From NCBI RefSeq assembly GCF_023091745.1, contig NC_068935.1, positions 64,442,724-64,506,723 of the forward strand: 64,000 nt of DNA, given 5' to 3'. Below, one piece after another: positions 23,501-35,398 of the stretch. The position numbers and the translations under genes were made by a program. Below the pieces are notes generated by a model. That model was given only the letters and a program-made list of their open reading frames with translations. It did not search any database and was not told the origin of the DNA. Position 1 is the first letter of the stretch; each line of letters begins with the position of its first letter. This stretch comes from Budorcas taxicolor. Lineage: Eukaryota > Chordata > Mammalia > Artiodactyla > Bovidae.

Positions 23501-23873
23501 TGGAATTTAGAAAGACGGTAATGATAACCCTACATGTGAGACAGCAAAAGAGACACAGATGTATAGAACAGTATTTTGGACTCTGTGGGAGAGCACGAGA
23601 GTGGGATGAATTGGGAAAATGGCATTGAAACGTGTATATTATTATATGTGAAATGGCTCACCAGTCCTGGTTCAATGCATGAGACAGGGTGCTCCGGGCT
23701 GGTGTACTGAGATGACCCTGAGGGATGGGATGGGGAGGGAGGTGACAGGGGGGTTCAGGGTGGGGAACACATGTACACCCATGGTGGATTCATGTCAATG
23801 TATGGCAAAACCACTACAATATTGTAAAATAATTAGCCTCCAATTAAATTAAATAAATTTATTAAAAAATTAG
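23501..23873 (+). other. L1 3' UTR and tail
   Basis: This matches, in reverse complement, the 3' UTRs at 11112, 30964 and 31495. Shared landmarks are 'ggattcatgtcaatgtatgg' and the terminal 'aattagcctccaattaaa'. The tail is short and A/T-rich. The 3' part is G-rich (near 23717-23760), a common L1 3' UTR trait. Confidence 0.88.
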
Positions 23874-25203
23874 AGATGGATGTGAAGGTCAATTTCTAGC
23901 TAGTGATTTTCCAGAGGGGGATTCACACGTTGGGTAGGGCTTGGGAGCAGGTGTATATATACACACACACACACACATGTAAAAGCTTCTCTCTGGTTGA
24001 ACTTACTGATGCAACACCTAGAGGAGGGTTATAACATTTTAAAAGGACAACTTTTGGAAGAATATGAGGAAAGTGCAACCCACTGCTTTAGTCATTTATT
24101 TGTCTCTGATAGTAGCTGCAACTCAACTACAGCCTCCAATCCATGACAGAGCAGCAGAATTCCCAGCAATCTTGCTGTTCAGGCTGAAAGGACATTGCAA
24201 AAGAGCAGGTATTCCAAAGCCCATGTCAGGCATCCACTGACTGGTTGCCAGCTGCAGTGTCAAGAGTAACATCAGCAACCCTAATGTGTAGTTCCTTGTC
24301 ACCTATCATAGTTTTTAACTTCTCTGAACTAGCACCAGCAGACAGCAGGGATCAACACTCTAGGGTGATAACCCCTGTGCAGGATTGGGAGGGGGGTGCA
24401 GTTGAACTTCTAAGATCACTAACCTGCTTCACGGATTCAAATCCCCTGTTTGATGCTGCAAGACACAAGTTCATTCTCAAGGAGTAATTGGAAGAAAAGA
24501 AAACTCCATAATCTATGTCACACGCCAAGGTTTGAACACACGGTTGTAGTTGGTTCAGAGTCTGTTCTTTAAGCTGAGTTAGGAGTGGGGGAGGCTCTGG
24601 TGTGCACAGTCAGGCAGGAACCTGTTTGTGTGTGCTAGCTGACTTTCACCCATATTCTGGTCAATATGCCATGGACTTTGTGTAGACCCCATTTGTAGGC
24701 ACAAATCACTTCGCCAAGTAAGAACAAAGTCAGTGACCTCTGCAGAAACCAAAGCTACAAATGAAGCCTCTCTGGCTTCTCTGAGCTCTTTCTCTGAGCC
24801 AGGCCCTTGGTTACATTGGGCGGTAGGATGACAGGAAATAAAATCATGGTGACAATGTTATCAGGAGCCAGAAACACAGGCTTAGGAACCTCCATTTCTC
24901 AGAGCCACTGACATGTTAATGACATCACCGGCCTCTCACCCAGCTAGAAGTGGATTAGGTTGTGTCTCCTGTCCTTTTCCCACCCATGCCAGTACCTGAG
25001 CCTCCACACTCATCCAGCCACTAAGGTCCACCAATTCTAAGTCAGAGAGGTCTTGATCCCACTTTCTTCCACGGCCATGGTCTGAATTCAGGCCCTCATT
25101 CTTTCTGGTGTTCTAACTACTCTCTACTCCCGGGTCCTCAAACCTGTCCTCCACACTGCTGATGAGGAACTATCTAGAAGCACTGACAGGACCATTGAGA
25201 TAG
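23874..25203. other. Unique-looking intergenic DNA with a short TA/CA run
   Basis: No gene is recognised. A microsatellite lies at 23954-23978 (tatata then cacaca). The rest reads as ordinary non-repetitive mammalian sequence. Confidence 0.5.
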
Positions 25204-25944
25204 TGAGAGGTTAACAGGCAGGAAGGCCAGGGGTCTCCAAACGGAGGAAATAGCCTGCAAGTGTCAGACATGTCTATCTCTCTTAAGCAGCAGGAGGAAA
25301 CACACTAGGGATATTTTTTTCCTTTTCTATACAAATTTAAAAAGAGGTTTCTCCTAAAATACTATGTTGCCATAATGACACCTGGTTTCACCTGAAGTTA
25401 ACCAATGCCTTTTTCTTATGGAAATGTTTATCTTAAGTATGCTAATGTACTATGCATTTACCCCAGACTCTGTCTTCAAGTCGGTTCTGCCTTTTGGCTC
25501 AGAACCTACTTGACAAACCAGTATGTTATACTCAGATATTGTTCCTCTAATCTATGGAAATGAAACTATTTGTATGGTGATCTGCCCTTCGTCAAGATTC
25601 AAGTTAATCATTTTATGGTCCAGGATGGACCATTTGGTGCCAAGATAATCCCAAAATGCATCTTATTGGTGAGGGGCCTGGTGCCATTCTGAGTTTTAAG
25701 ACATTCCTTTCTTTCATTAACAGACTGCTAGTGACTATATAACATCCAGCTGAAGACTAGCAGGGGGATACTCTTTCTGCCCCCTTCTGATGCCTATGTC
25801 AGAAGCTTTCTCTATCTCCTTTATACTTTAATAAAACTTTATTACACAAAAGCTCTGAGTGATCAAGCCTCATCTCTGGCCCTGGATTGAATCCTCCTCC
25901 AGGGGCCAAGAATCCAGGCGTCGTGATTCAACAACCACCTTTCA
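25204..25944 (+). mobile_element. Class I (gammaretrovirus-like) 5' LTR
   Basis: The ends form the inverted repeat TGAGAGG...CCTTTCA. A TATA-like 'tatataa' is at 25736-25742 and the polyadenylation signal aataaa at 25830-25835. A primer-binding site follows directly, so this is a 5' LTR. Boundaries agree with the reverse solo LTR at 54002-56073, which shows the same ends with a 4-base target duplication. The downstream provirus is lost after about 550 bases. Confidence 0.9.
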
Positions 25945-25947
25945 TCT

Positions 25948-25965
25948 TGGGGGCTCATCTGGGAT
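25948..25965 (+). promoter_or_regulatory. Retroviral primer-binding site, tRNA-Pro type
   Basis: TGGGGGCTCATCTGGGAT lies three bases after the LTR end. It differs from the usual proline PBS of gammaretroviruses at two positions, G to A and C to T. Both are expected from decay of methylated CpG. Confidence 0.85.
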
Positions 25966-26500
25966 CCTTCAGGACAAGGTAAGGATGCTTGCAGCTCTAG
26001 TTCTTTGTTCTCTTAGTGAACACGTTTTCTGCTGTGCTTTACTAACTCTACGGTGTGCTTGTGTGAATGAATGACATGCCCTGCGTGAAGCAAGTGAGGA
26101 GCCCTGCTCTGCGGTTCCGTGGTGATCTCATACGGCTTATGGCAGAAACCTGTTGGGGGTTTATACTGACCTGCCAATGCCAAGAGGCACCCAATATCTC
26201 CTTCAGGAACCGACTAGAAATGGGCAAAGCATGTGGACCGAACTCTCCCTTCTCAGTCAAACTTTTCGGTCTCTTTGATCATTTCATAACTCCTTGGGAA
26301 TTAGAAGTACTAACCTAATCTGTCAGATCATAGACTTTCAAGGGACTTGTGGTCTATACTGTTACTGTGTACTGTGGCTTAGGTCCCAAACTTGGATTGG
26401 TAGTCAAGAAAGCACCTAGCCTTATTAGGAATTGGAAGTTTGGAAGCTAGATGGAGCTCTAGCCCCAAGAACATCTCTGAGATTAAAGGTTACTCAGATT
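25966..26500 (+). mobile_element. Retroviral leader fragment of the class I element
   Basis: Leader sequence follows the primer-binding site. It has a splice-donor-like CAAG|GTAAGG at 25975-25984 but no recognisable gag. It is cut off by a BovB at about 26501. Confidence 0.7.
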
Positions 26501-27489
26501 GGGACTGAGAAACCTATATGCAGGTCAGGAAGCAACAGTTAGAACTGGACATGGAACAACAGACTGGTTCCAAATAGGAAAAGGAGTACGTCAAGGCTGT
26601 ATATTGTCACCCTGCTTATTTAACTTCTATGCAGAGTACATCACGAGAAACACTGGGCTGAAAGAAGCACAAGCTGGAATCAAGATTGCTGGGAGAAATA
26701 TCAATAACCTCAGATATGCAGGTGACACCACCCTTATGGCAGAAAGTGAAGAGGAACTAAAAAGCCTCTTGATGAAAGTGAAAGAGGAGAGTGAAAAAGT
26801 TGGCTTAAAGCTCAACATTCAGAAAACAAAGATCATGGCATCTAGTCCCATTACTTGATGGGAAATAGATGGGGAACCAGTGGAAACAGTGTCAGACTTT
26901 ATTATTTTGGGCTCCAAAATCACTGCAGATGGTGACTGCAGCCATGAAATTAAAAGACACTTACTCCTTGGAAGGAAAGTTATGACCAACCTAGATAGCA
27001 TATTGAAAAGCAGAGACATTACTTTACCAACAAAGGTCTGTCTAGTCAAGGCTATGGTTTTTCCAGTGGTCATGTATGGATGAGAGAGTTGGACTATAAA
27101 GAAACCTGATCAAAGAATTGATGCTTTTGAACTGTGGTGTTGGAGAAAACTCTTGGGAGTCCTTTGGACTGCAAGGAAATCCAACCAGTCCATCCTAAAG
27201 GAAATCCGTCCTGAATACTCATTGGAAGGGCTGATATTGAAGCTGAAACTCTGATACATTGGCCACCTGATGCAAGGAGCTGATTTATTTGAAAAGACCC
27301 TGATGCTGGGAAAGATTGAAAGGGGGAGGAGAAGGGGATGACAGAGGATGAGATGGTTGGATGGCATCACCAACTCAATGGACATGAATTTGAGTAAGCT
27401 CCGGTGATGGACAGGGAAGCCTGGTGTGTTGCATTCCATGGGGGTCACAAAGAGTCAGACATGACTGAGTGATTGAACTGAATTGAACT
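26501..27489 (+). mobile_element. 5'-truncated BovB LINE
   Basis: It begins inside the RT domain ('gagaaacctatatgcaggtc') and runs to the BovB 3' end 'gattgaactgaattgaact'. A 119-codon frame at 26499-26858 includes RQGCILSPCLFNFYAEYI. The motif C tetrad, normally Y-A-D-D, reads Y-A-G-D near 26717, so the catalytic aspartate is lost. A second frame at 26880-27083 is the downstream domain. A stop at about 26857 separates them. Confidence 0.92.
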
Positions 27490-27901
27490 ACATCAATGGA
27501 CAGATCATCCCTACAGCAAAGCAATAAGGAAATAGTGCACTTTAGTGACACATTAAATCAATTGAACTTAATACATACCTACAACTCATTCCATTCCAAA
27601 ACAGCATAATACATATTCTTTTCAAGTGAACATGGAATATTGTCCAGAATAGATTAGTGCTAGAGCAGAAAAAAAAATTAACAAATTAATCAGGATATAA
27701 ACTATATCAAGCACTTTTTCCAATCACAATAGTATAAAACTAGGAATCAATTACAGGAAGAAAAGTGGGGAAAACACAAACATGTGAAGACTAAACAACA
27801 TGCTACCAAAAACCAATGGATCAAGGAGGAAATCAAAGAGGAAATAAGAAAATACCTCAACACAAATGAAAATTAAAGCTTACCTTTATACAGTATCTAT
27901 G

Positions 27902-27990
27902 TGTGTTAGTTGCTCAGTTGTGTCTGACTCTTTGTGACCCCATGTACTGTAGCCCACCAGGCTCCTTTGTCCATGGGATTCTCCAGGCAA
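27902..27990 (-). mobile_element. Bov-A-type SINE fragment with 8-bp target duplication
   Basis: Reverse Bov-A tail ('gactctttgtgaccccatg'). It is flanked by tatctatg at 27894-27901 and 27991-27998. Confidence 0.9.
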
Positions 27991-28713
27991 TATCTATGAG
28001 ACATAGCAAAAGCAGTTCTAAGAGGGAGGTTTATAGTGATACAGGCCTACCTCAAAAAACTAGAAAAATCTCAAATAAATAATCTAATTTGCCATTAAAA
28101 GAATTAGAAAAAAAGAAGAAACCAAGCCCAAAGTCAGGAGAAGGAAGGAAATGATAGGGATAAGAGGGGAAATAAATAAAATTGACACACAAAAAAACAA
28201 ATAAGATAAATGAAACCAAGAGATATTAAAAAAATAAACAAACTGATATGCCTTTAGCCAGGATCATAAAAAAGCAAGGACCCAAATAAAATAAGAAATA
28301 AAAGAAAAGAAATTACAACTCATATCAAGAGATACAAAAACATCTTAAAAGAATACTGTAAACGTATGCTAACAAATTGGACAATCTAGAAGAAACAGAT
28401 ACATTTCTAGAAACATACAATCTTCCAAGGCTGAATCAGTAAGAAATAGACAATCTACAGACCAATCATGAACAGATCAATCATAAACAGACCAATCATG
28501 AATAGTGAAATTAAACTAGTAATACAAAACAAACAAACGAACAAAACCTCCCAGCATACAGAAGTCCAGGACTGGTAGGCATCACAGGGTGAATTCTACC
28601 AAACATATCTAGTCCAAATAAAGTGAAGAGGAAGGAACACTCTTAAATTCATTCAAGGCCACCATTGCCCTGATGCCAAACCAGACAATTACAGGGCTAT
28701 GTTTTGGATGAAT

Positions 28714-28850
28714 TGTTGTTGTTTAGTCACTGAGTTGTGTCTGACACTTGTGGGACTGTAGCTCACCAGGCTCCTCAGTCCATGGGATTTCCCAGGCATG
28801 AATACTGAAGTGAGTTGCCATTTCCTTCTTCAGGGGATATTCCTGATCCA
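28714..28850 (-). mobile_element. Bov-A/Bov-tA SINE fragment
   Basis: Reverse Bov-A. The imperfect duplication 'tgttttggatgaat' (28700-28713) / 'tatttcagatgaat' (28851-28864) flanks it. Confidence 0.85.
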
Positions 28851-29145
28851 TATTTCAGATGAATACAGGTACAAAAGTCCTAAACAAAATATTGGCAAAC
28901 AGAATTCAAGAATATATAAAAGGATCATACACCATATCAAGTGGGATTTATTTCAGGGATAAATGCAAGGATAGTTGCAAGGATAGTTCAATATCCATAA
29001 ATCAATCAATATGATACATCACATTAACAAAAAGAATTATAAAAATTACATGATCATCTTGAGAGATGCAGATAAAGCATTTGACAAAATTTAATGTCCA
29101 TTCATGATAAAAACTCTCATCAAAGTTGGTATAGAGGGAACATAT

Positions 29146-30949
29146 CTGAAATTATGGGAATTGCAAAGCTAAGAGTGTGAATAGATAACTGATGATAATG
29201 AAAGAAGTCATGTTTTGGAGGTGGAGCCATCACTCATGATGACAATGGCCAGAGTATAATTATAGCAGTCTTAGCTGTAGTGGAATGGAAAAAAAGATCA
29301 TTGGAAGTCAAAATGCTGAGGAACTGAGGTTATGGATCTTTGGGTTGTGTCACCCACCATAGATGCTTAAGTCATGGCAGGTTGTAACAGGAATGGTGGA
29401 AGAGGGAGAGGCAATGAACCAAGAGCCCGGGCTTCCAATAATGAAGAAAATTTAAGCAAGATGTTGATAATGATTAGAGAAGTGATAACTAGAATTATAC
29501 CCTGATAGCATGGGCTACAAGTATATTGGGAATTTTTTTTTAATTGCAGAGGGAATTAAATAGAACCTTCCAGTGTCAGGAGATGCAAAGCTTCTGGTGT
29601 CTGTGGAAGAACAAATAGGAAAGGGAGAGAAAAATGTTAAGGATGACATTAGAAAGGACATGTGTCAAGCTAAGACTTTTGTCACATTTGAGTGCAGAGT
29701 GACAAGTCAGGTATGACCTTGGCTAGCACCCCTGGGGCCTTAGGATACACCAGGATTAAGAAGAGAAAAACATTAAATAAAATACAGTTGCATGTTTCAA
29801 GAGTGTGTTTTGATTTGGCAAAATGGAAATAGAGACTGTAAAGGGTTTTAATGTGGCTGATATTATGATATTTCTCAGTTGGCACAATAAGGTTCATAAC
29901 TAATGAACAATAATACTTATCTGCTGAGTGGTAGCCATGGTGTTAAGGAGAGCGTTGAAGGGAGCCTGCCTGGAAAACAGGATGAACAAGCATCTCTAAT
30001 CCTCACAGGGAAGAGCTTCCTATATAAGCAGTATCTCTACTTCAGACACAAACACACAGATGAGGTGGCAGACCCAGGGTAGCTCCTTGTACAAACACAA
30101 AGGACCAGGGTAGACGGGGCTCAGGCTGCTGCCTGAGTCTGGGGCCAGCACCCTTCCGAAGTGAGCCCAGACTCAGGGGTGTGCCAGCCCTCTGCCTGGG
30201 GCAGCCGCTCTGGGGTTTGGCTTTGAGCATGTCTGAGGGCAGAGCTGGGTTCATGAAAGCATGGTTAGAGGAAAGGAAAGAGCTATTATGATGTCTCAGG
30301 AAAAAGAAAGCAAGTCTGATAATTTCCTTCTATTGGTTCCCTCCCTGTTTCCTGAATCCATGCAAACCCCTGTTCACAATCATTCTAGGCTCCTATAGTC
30401 ACATCCAGTCAAGCCCTGGAACTGTCATAGAGTAGCTGCTCCATCAATGCCTCCCTCCACCTGCTCACTGCATTCTCTGCCTGCAACCATTGCAGAGTGG
30501 TGGGTAGTCTGGAGTCCCACATGAAGAGGCCTCCCAGCCAGGAAGGCTCTTCATCTCAAGCTTCAAGTGAGCTGAGAGCTGCAAGGCCCCAGGGAGCTTG
30601 GGACAGACTCCTCCCTGGAAAGGTCCTTCTGCCGAGAACAAAGTTGTGACTCAGGACAGAGAGAGAATGCCTCCACCTTCCATACCCAGGAAGCCTGCTA
30701 CAACCCCAGCCCTGGTCACAGCACAGAGGCCTTCCCCAGGGAAGATGGACAGGGTGGGATCCTAAGGAGACACCGCTTGTTCACCAAGGACAGAAAACTC
30801 TGCATCTTGCTTTATAATATTGTAAATATGTAGACAAAATGATATGGGAATAAAGAACCACTCCAGTAATGTAATCAAAGTGGCATGTGATCATTGAAAG
30901 GGCTCTGAAGAGGGCTCACAGTGAGGACATAATTATTCTCACACCATTC
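29146..30949. other. Unique-looking DNA
   Basis: No gene or repeat is recognised with confidence. 29200-29700 is AG-rich and reads like old intergenic sequence. 30050-30800 is GC-richer. Open frames are all under about 70 codons. Confidence 0.45.
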
Positions 30950-30963
30950 TAGACACAAAACTT

Positions 30964-31470
30964 TTAATTTTTATTATTATTATTTTTAAATTTATATTTA
31001 TTTATTTTAATTGGAGGTTAATTACTTTACCATATTGTGGTGATTTTTGCCATAAATTGACATGAATCAGCCATGGGTGTACATGTGTTCCCCATCCTGA
31101 ACCCCCCTCACACTTCCCTCCCTGTGCCATCCCTCTGGGTCATCCCAGTGTACCAGCCCCGAGCACCCTATATCCTGCATCGAACCTGGACTGGCAATTC
31201 ATTTCTTACATGATGTTATACATGTTTCAATGCCATTCTCCCAAATCATCCCATCCTCTCACTCTCCCACAGAGTCCAAAAGACTGTTCTATACATCTGT
31301 GTCTCTTTTGCTGTCTCGCATACAGGGTAATTGAAACCATCTTTTTAAACCATTAAAAAGAATGCATTTGAATCAGTTCTAATGAGGTGGATGAAAATAG
31401 ATGCTATTAGAGTGAAGTAAGCCAGAAAGAAAAACACCAATACAGTATACAAATGCATATATATGGACTT
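30964..31470 (-). mobile_element. Short L1 insertion with inverted 5' part and 14-bp target duplication
   Basis: 30964-31345 is reverse-strand L1 3' UTR. From about 31350 to 31470 the sequence switches to the forward strand, matching 23384-23510 of the full-length copy. The whole is flanked by exact tagacacaaaactt at 30950-30963 and 31471-31484. An inversion of the 5' part inside one target duplication is the signature of twin priming. Confidence 0.93.
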
Positions 31471-31489
31471 TAGACACAAAACTTAAGAA

Positions 31490-34400
31490 AATTATTTAAT
31501 TATTTTAATTGGAGGCTAATTACTTTACAATATTGTAGTGGTTTTTGCCATACATTGACATAAATCAGGCATGGGTATAAATGTGTCCCTCATCCCTAAC
31601 ACCCTTCCCACCTCCCTCCCCATCTGATCCCTCAGGTGGTCAGGGTGCACTGGCTTTGACTGCCATGTTTCATGCATTGAACGTGGACTGGTAATCTATA
31701 TCACATATGGTAATATACATGTCTTAATGCTATTCTCTCAAATCATCCCACCCTTGCCTTCTCCCACAGAGTCCAAAAGTCTGTTCTTTATATCTGTGTC
31801 TATTTTGCTGTCTCACATATAGAGTCATCATTACCATCTTTCTAAATTCCATATATATGTGCTAATATACTGTACTGGTGTTTTTCTTTCTGACTTACTT
31901 CACTCTGTATAACAGGCTCCAGTTTCATCCATCTCATTAGAAATGATTCAAATGTGTTATTTTTAATGGCTGAATAATATTCCATTAAAGGAGTAAGTCA
32001 AGGCTGTATATTGTCACCCTGCTTATTTAACTTATATGCAGAGTACCTCATGAGAAATGCTGGGCTGGAAGAAGCACAAGCTAGAATCAAGATTGCCAGG
32101 AGAAATATCAATAACCTCAGATATGCAGATGTCACCACACTTATGGCAAAAAGTAAAGAGGAACTAAAAAGCCTCTTGATGAAAGTGAAAGAGGAGAGTG
32201 AAAAAGTTGGCTTAAAGTTCAACATTCAGAAAACGAAGATCATGTCATCTGTTCCCATCACTTAATGGCAAATAGATGGGAAAACAGTGGAAACAGTGTC
32301 AGACTTTATTATTTGGGGCTCCAAAATCACTGCAAATGGTGATTGCAGCCATGAAATTAAAATATGCTTACTCCTTGGAAAAAAAGTTATAACCAACTTA
32401 GATAGCATATTTAAAAGCAGAGACATTAGTTTGCCAACAAAGGTCTGTCTAGTCAAGGCTATGGTTTTTCCAGTGGTCATGTATGGATGTGAGAGTTGGA
32501 CTGTGAAGAAAAAAGCTAAGCGCTGAAGAATTGATGCTTTTGAACTGTAGTGTTGGAGAACTCTTGAGAGTCCCTTGGACTGCAAGGAGATCCAACTAGT
32601 CCATTCTGAAGGAGATCAGCCCTGGGTGTTCTTTGGAAGGAATTATGGTAAAGCTGAAACTCCAGTACTTTGGCCACCTCATGTGAAGAGTTGACTCATT
32701 GGGAAAGACTGTGATGCTGGGAGGGATTGGGGGGAGGAGGAAAAGGGGATGACCAAGGATGAGATGGCTGGATGGCATCACCGACTCAGTGGATGTGAGT
32801 TTGAGTGAATTCCGGGAGATGGTGATGGACAGGGAGGCCTGGCGTGCTGCGATTCATGGGGTCGCAAAGAGTCAGACACGACTGAGTGACTGAACTGAAC
32901 TGAATATTCCATTGTGTATATATACCACAGCTTTCTTATCCATTCATCCGCTGATGGACATCTAGGTTGCTTCCATGTCCTGGCTATTATAAACAGTGCT
33001 GCTATGAGCATTGGGATACACGTCTCTCTTTCAATTCTGGTTTCCTCAGTTTGTATGACCAGCAGTGGGATTGCTGGGTCATATGGCAGTTCTACTTCCA
33101 GTTTTTTAACAATCTCCACACTGTTCTCCATAGTGGCTGTACTAGTTTGCATTCCCACCAACAGTGTAAAAGGGTTCCCTTTTCTCTGCACCCTCTCCAG
33201 CATTTATTGTTTGTAGGCTTTTTGATAGCAGCCATTCTGACCAGCGTGAGATGGTACCTCATTGTAGTTTAGATTTGCATTTCTCTGATAAGGAGTGATG
33301 TTGAGCATCTTTTCATGTGTTTGTCAGCCATCTATGTGTTTTCTTTGGAGAAATGTCTGTTTAGTTATTTGGCCCATTTTTTGAATGGGTCATTTATTTT
33401 TCTGGTATTGAGCTGCATGAGCTACTTTTATATTTTTGAGAGCAATTCTTTGTCACTTGCTTCATTTGCTATTATTTTCTCCCATTCTAAAGACTGTCTT
33501 TTCACATTGCTTATAGTTTCCTTTGGTTTGCAAAAGATTTTAAGTTTAATTAGATCCCATTTGTTTATTTTTGCTTTTATTTCTATTACTCTGGTAGGTG
33601 GGTATATAGGATCCTGTTGTGACTTATGTCAGAGAGTGTATTGCCTGTTTTCCTCTAGGAGTTTTATAGTTTCTAGCCTTACATTTAGATCTTTAATCCA
33701 TTTTGAGTTTACTTTTGTGTATGGTGTTAGAAAGTGTTCTAGTTTCATTCTTTTACAAGTATTTGACCAGTTTTCCCAGCACCACTTGTTAAAGAGATTG
33801 TGTTTTCTCCATTGTATATTCTTGCCTCCTTTGTCAAAGATAAGGTGTCCATAGGTGTGTGGATTTATCTCTGGCCTTTCTATTTTGTTCCATTTATCTA
33901 TATTTCTGTCTCTGTGCTGTTACCATACTCTCTTGATGACTGTAGCTTTGTAGTCTAGTCTGAAATCAGGTAGGGTGATTCCTCCAGTTCCATTCTTGTT
34001 TCTCAAGATTGCTTTGGCTATTCGAGGTTTTTTGTATTTCCATGAAAATTGTGAAAATATTTGTTTTAGTTCTGTGAAAAATACTGTTGGTAGCTTGATT
34101 GGGATTACATCTCTAGATTGCTTTGCGTAGTATACTCATTTTCACTATAGCGATTCTTCTGATCCTTGAACAGGGTATATATTCTCCATCTATTTGTGTC
34201 CTCTTTGATTTCTTCCATCAGTGTTTTATAGTTTTCTATATTTAAGTCTTTTGTTTCTTTAGATAGATGTATTGCTAACTATTTTATTATTTTCGTTGCC
34301 ATGGTGAATGGAATTGTTGCCCTAATTTCTCTTTCTGTTTCTCATTGTTAGTGTATAGGAATGCAAGGGATTTCTGTGTGTTTAGTTTATATCCTGCAAC

Positions 34401-35398
34401 TTTACTATATTCATTGATTAGCTCTAGTAACTTTCTGGTGGAGTCTTTAGGGTTTTCTATGTAGAGGATCATGCCATCTGCAAACAGTGAGAGTATTCTT
34501 CTTTTCCAATCTAGATTCCTTTTATTTCTTTTTCTACTCTGATTGCTGTGGTTAAAACTTCCAAAACTATGTTGAATAGTAGTGGTGAGAGTGGGCATCC
34601 TTGTCTTGTTCCTGACTTTAGGAGAAATACTTTCAATTTTTCACCATTGCGGATCATGTTTGCTGTGGGTTTGTCATATATGGCTTTTATTATGTTGAGG
34701 TATGTTCCATCTATGCCTGCTTTCTGGAGAGTTTTTATCATAAATGGATTTTGAATTTTGCAAAAGCTTTCTCTGCATCTATTGAGGTAATCATATGGTT
34801 TTTATCTTTCAATTTGTTAATGTGGGGTATCACATTGATTGATTTGTGAATTTTGAAGAATCCTCCTATCCCTGGGTAAATCCCACTTGGTCATGACAAG
34901 TATTATCTTTTTAATATGTTTTTGAATTCTGTTTGCTAGAAATTTGTTGAGGATTCTCGCACCTATGTTCATCAGTGATATTGGCCTATAGTTTTCTTTT
35001 TTGTGGCATTTTTGGTTTTGGTGTTAGGGTGATCGTAGAATGAATTTGGCAGTTTATCTTCATCTGGAATTTTCTGGAAGAATTTGAGTAGGATAAGTGT
35101 TAGCTCTTCTCTAATTTTTTGGTAGAATTCACCTGTGCAGCTATCTCATCCTGGGCTTTTGTTTGTTGAAGATTTTTTATTACAGTTCCGATTTCTGCAC
35201 TTATGCTGGGTCTGTTAATATTTTCTATTTCTTCCTGGTTCAGTTTGGAAAGTCATACTTTTATAAGAATTCATCCATTTCTTCCAAGTTGTCCATTTTA
35301 TTGTCATATAGTTGCTGATAGTAGTATCTTATGATCCTTTGTATTTCTGTGTTATCTGTTGTGATTTCTCCATTTTCACTTCTAATTTTGTTTATTGG
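31490..35398 (-). mobile_element. L1 LINE 3' half, reverse, split by a BovB
   Basis: Reverse 3' UTR (31495 onward), ORF2 C-terminus and RT region, running to a 5' truncation near 35398 ('ttctaattttgtttattgg'). The BovB at 31987-32902 splits it. Minus-strand frames at 34511-34741 (with SGTRQGCPLSPLLFNIV) and 34287-34598 (motif C tetrad F-A-D-G, normally F-A-D-D) are RT remnants. 32778-33203 is C-terminal. Plus-strand frames over it, such as 33315-33854, are antisense shadows. Confidence 0.92.
31987..32902 (+). mobile_element. 5'-truncated BovB with exact 11-bp target duplication
   Basis: It begins in the RT domain ('aaaggagtaagtcaaggctg') and ends with the BovB terminus 'gaactgaactg'. It is flanked by aatattccatt at 31976-31986 and 32903-32913. 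The frame 32011-32265 covers the RT with the motif C tetrad reading Y-A-D-V (normally Y-A-D-D), then the C-terminal part at 32287-32526. It integrated into the reverse L1. Confidence 0.95.

Larger units (their letters stand above)
14475..23873 (+). mobile_element. Nearly full-length L1 (L1-BT-like), broken by a Bov-A2 and a solo LTR
   Basis: The 5' end is 'ggggcagtcctaagatggtg' at 14475. A 5' UTR of about 3 kb, ORF1 from 17487, ORF2 from 18461 and a 3' UTR ending in an A/T-rich tail near 23873 follow. Removing the Bov-A2 (about 265 bp) and the solo LTR plus target duplication (1250 bp) leaves about 7.9 kb, close to a complete bovid L1. ORF1 and ORF2 carry multiple frameshifts and stops, so it cannot be active. 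No clean target duplication is visible. 'ttaaaaatatta' before the element and 'ttaaaaaatta' at its tail are suggestive only. Confidence 0.93.
27490..29145 (+). mobile_element. Old L1 ORF2 fragment with two SINE insertions
   Basis: L1 endonuclease-to-RT sequence, heavily decayed. It contains 'acatcaatggacagatcatc' near 27489, 'acttttt..caatcacaat' near 27711 and 'gtttatagtgatacaggcct' near 28029, and ends near 29145. It is interrupted by reverse SINEs at 27902-27990 and 28714-28850. Confidence 0.85.

Noticed and set aside
25204..25944. LTR start at TGTCAGAC (25262)
   Set aside because: The 60 bases before it are shared with the reverse LTR at 56019-56073, and the 4-bp duplication there puts the true end at TGAGAGG/TGAAAGG.
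33315..33854. 179-codon plus-strand frame
   Set aside because: Antisense of L1 ORF2. The sense L1 is on the minus strand.
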